A DNA stretch of 6,702 nt, from contig JAGCIP010000205.1 of NCBI GenBank assembly GCA_017648525.1, positions 1 through 6,702 of the forward strand. The letters run 5' to 3'. A model generated the notes under the pieces. It did not search any database. It was given only the letters and a program-made list of their open reading frames with translations, and was not told the DNA's origin. Each line of letters begins with the position of its first letter. Within the stretch, counting starts at the first letter, position 1. Positions 5,816 through 6,702 of the stretch are shown here, piece by piece. The position numbers and the translations under genes are program-made. Origin of the DNA: Clostridia bacterium (GTDB lineage: Bacteria > Bacillota > Clostridia > Christensenellales > Borkfalkiaceae).

Positions 5816-6702
5816 ATGGAATACTTAAAAATTAAAGGTGCAAAACAGAATAATTTAAAAAATATAGACCTTACTATCCCGCGTGATAAGTTGGTAGTTT
5901 TTACAGGCTTATCTGGTAGCGGAAAGAGTACGCTTGCCTTTGAAACTATTTACGCAGAAGGTCAAAGGCGATACGTGGAAAGCCTTTCAAGTTACGCACG
6001 AATGTTTTTAGGGCAAATGGAAAAACCCGACGTAGAGTCTATCGAAGGGCTTTCTCCCGCCATTTCAATCGACCAAAAAACAACTTCTCACAACCCACGC
6101 TCAACGGTTGGCACGGTAACGGAGATTTACGACTATTTCCGCTTGCTTTTTGCAAGAGTCGGTGTTCCGCATTGTCCTTTGTGCGGTAGGGAAATTTCTC
6201 GTCAAACGGTTGACCAAATTACCGATAAGGTTATGGCGTTAGCCGTGGGAACTAAAATTTTAGTTAAAGCCCCAGTCGTTCGTGGTAAAAAAGGGGAGTA
6301 CGGCAAGAATTTTCAAAATTATAAAAAGAGCGGGTACGCAAGGGTAGAAGTAGACGGCGTGGTTTACGACCTTGACGAACAAATTATTTTAGACAAAAAT
6401 AAAAAGCATAATATCAGCGTAGTTGTAGATAGATTAGTCGTTAAAGAAGGCATAGAAAAACGCCTTGCGGACAGTATAGAAACTGCGCTTAAACTTGCCG
6501 ACGGTTTGGTTGCCGTGCAAGTTTTAGACGGTGAAGAAAATTTATATTCAACCAAATATTCTTGCCCTGACTGTGGGGTTAGCATTGAAGAAATAGAACC
6601 ACGCTTATTTTCATTTAATAATCCGTTTGGTGCTTGCCCAGAGTGTTCGGGGCTAGGTTATCGCAACGAAATTGATGAAAATTTAGTAGTGAAAGACCCT
6701 AA
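5816..6702 (+). CDS. uvrA: Excinuclease ABC subunit A, N-terminal part (3'-partial)
   Basis: The first 295 residues of UvrA (full proteins are about 940) run off the right edge. UvrA is the dimeric ATPase that finds lesions and delivers UvrB. The N-terminal IKGAKQNNLKNIDL block and Walker A GLSGSGKST (31-39) of the first ABC module are clear, as is YARMFLGQMEKPDV (60-73). A CxxC pair at C120/C123 and the first zinc-module cysteines C250, C253, C274 and C277 are all present, the latter around PRLFSFNNPFGACPEC. The UvrB-binding region (about 130-245) is normal in length. The start lies three bases after the uvrB stop, within one operon. Later signature and second ATPase modules are outside the window. 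Confidence 0.97.
   Translation, partial: MEYLKIKGAKQNNLKNIDLTIPRDKLVVFTGLSGSGKSTLAFETIYAEGQRRYVESLSSYARMFLGQMEKPDVESIEGLSPAISIDQKTTSHNPRSTVGTVTEIYDYFRLLFARVGVPHCPLCGREISRQTVDQITDKVMALAVGTKILVKAPVVRGKKGEYGKNFQNYKKSGYARVEVDGVVYDLDEQIILDKNKKHNISVVVDRLVVKEGIEKRLADSIETALKLADGLVAVQVLDGEENLYSTKYSCPDCGVSIEEIEPRLFSFNNPFGACPECSGLGYRNEIDENLVVKDP

Noticed and set aside
6364..6585. Open frame of 73 codons on the minus strand inside uvrA
   Set aside because: It is antisense to a conserved part of uvrA and serine/leucine-rich in the manner of shadow frames.

Overview
The window looks like a chromosomal segment of a low-to-moderate GC, Gram-positive-type bacterium, most likely an uncultured member of the Clostridia (Bacillota). 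The grounds are strong GGAGG ribosome sites, classic sigma-A promoters, an AbrB/SpoVT-type regulator, a PaaI-type thioesterase with a Clostridia-like N-terminal CxxCG motif, and a collagen-like protein of the kind found on spore surfaces. Genus and species cannot be read from the sequence.

Left part, minus strand (1-898). A PaaI-family hotdog thioesterase (321-842) is followed on the same strand by the start of a collagen-like Gly-X-Y protein (1-243) that runs off the left edge. The 77-base gap between them is dense. It holds a perfect match to the Bacillus subtilis sigma-K consensus. It also holds a 9-12 bp stem whose 3' arm is the collagen gene's Shine-Dalgarno sequence and is followed by seven Ts. 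If real, the stem would end or silence transcripts reading through from the thioesterase gene, while the sporulation promoter starts downstream of the 5' arm and leaves the ribosome site free.

Middle part, plus strand (899-3029). A compact divergent promoter region (843-977) drives the thioesterase leftward and a three-gene operon rightward: a 70-residue AbrB/MazE-type DNA-binding protein, an ABC transporter ATPase and an ABC-2 type permease. The genes overlap by 8 and 4 bases. A strong intrinsic terminator closes the operon. Repeated GTAT/ATAC half-sites around the operon promoter suggest autoregulation by the AbrB-like protein.

Right part, plus strand (3030-6702). A sigma-A-like promoter precedes two small related genes, each coding for a winged-helix-like cytoplasmic domain with one C-terminal membrane helix. 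They are packed tightly against uvrB (complete) and uvrA (N-terminal 295 residues, cut by the right edge). uvrB and uvrA encode the damage-recognition core of nucleotide excision repair. No LexA/SOS box is visible, so the two tail-anchored proteins are the least explained part of the repair operon.
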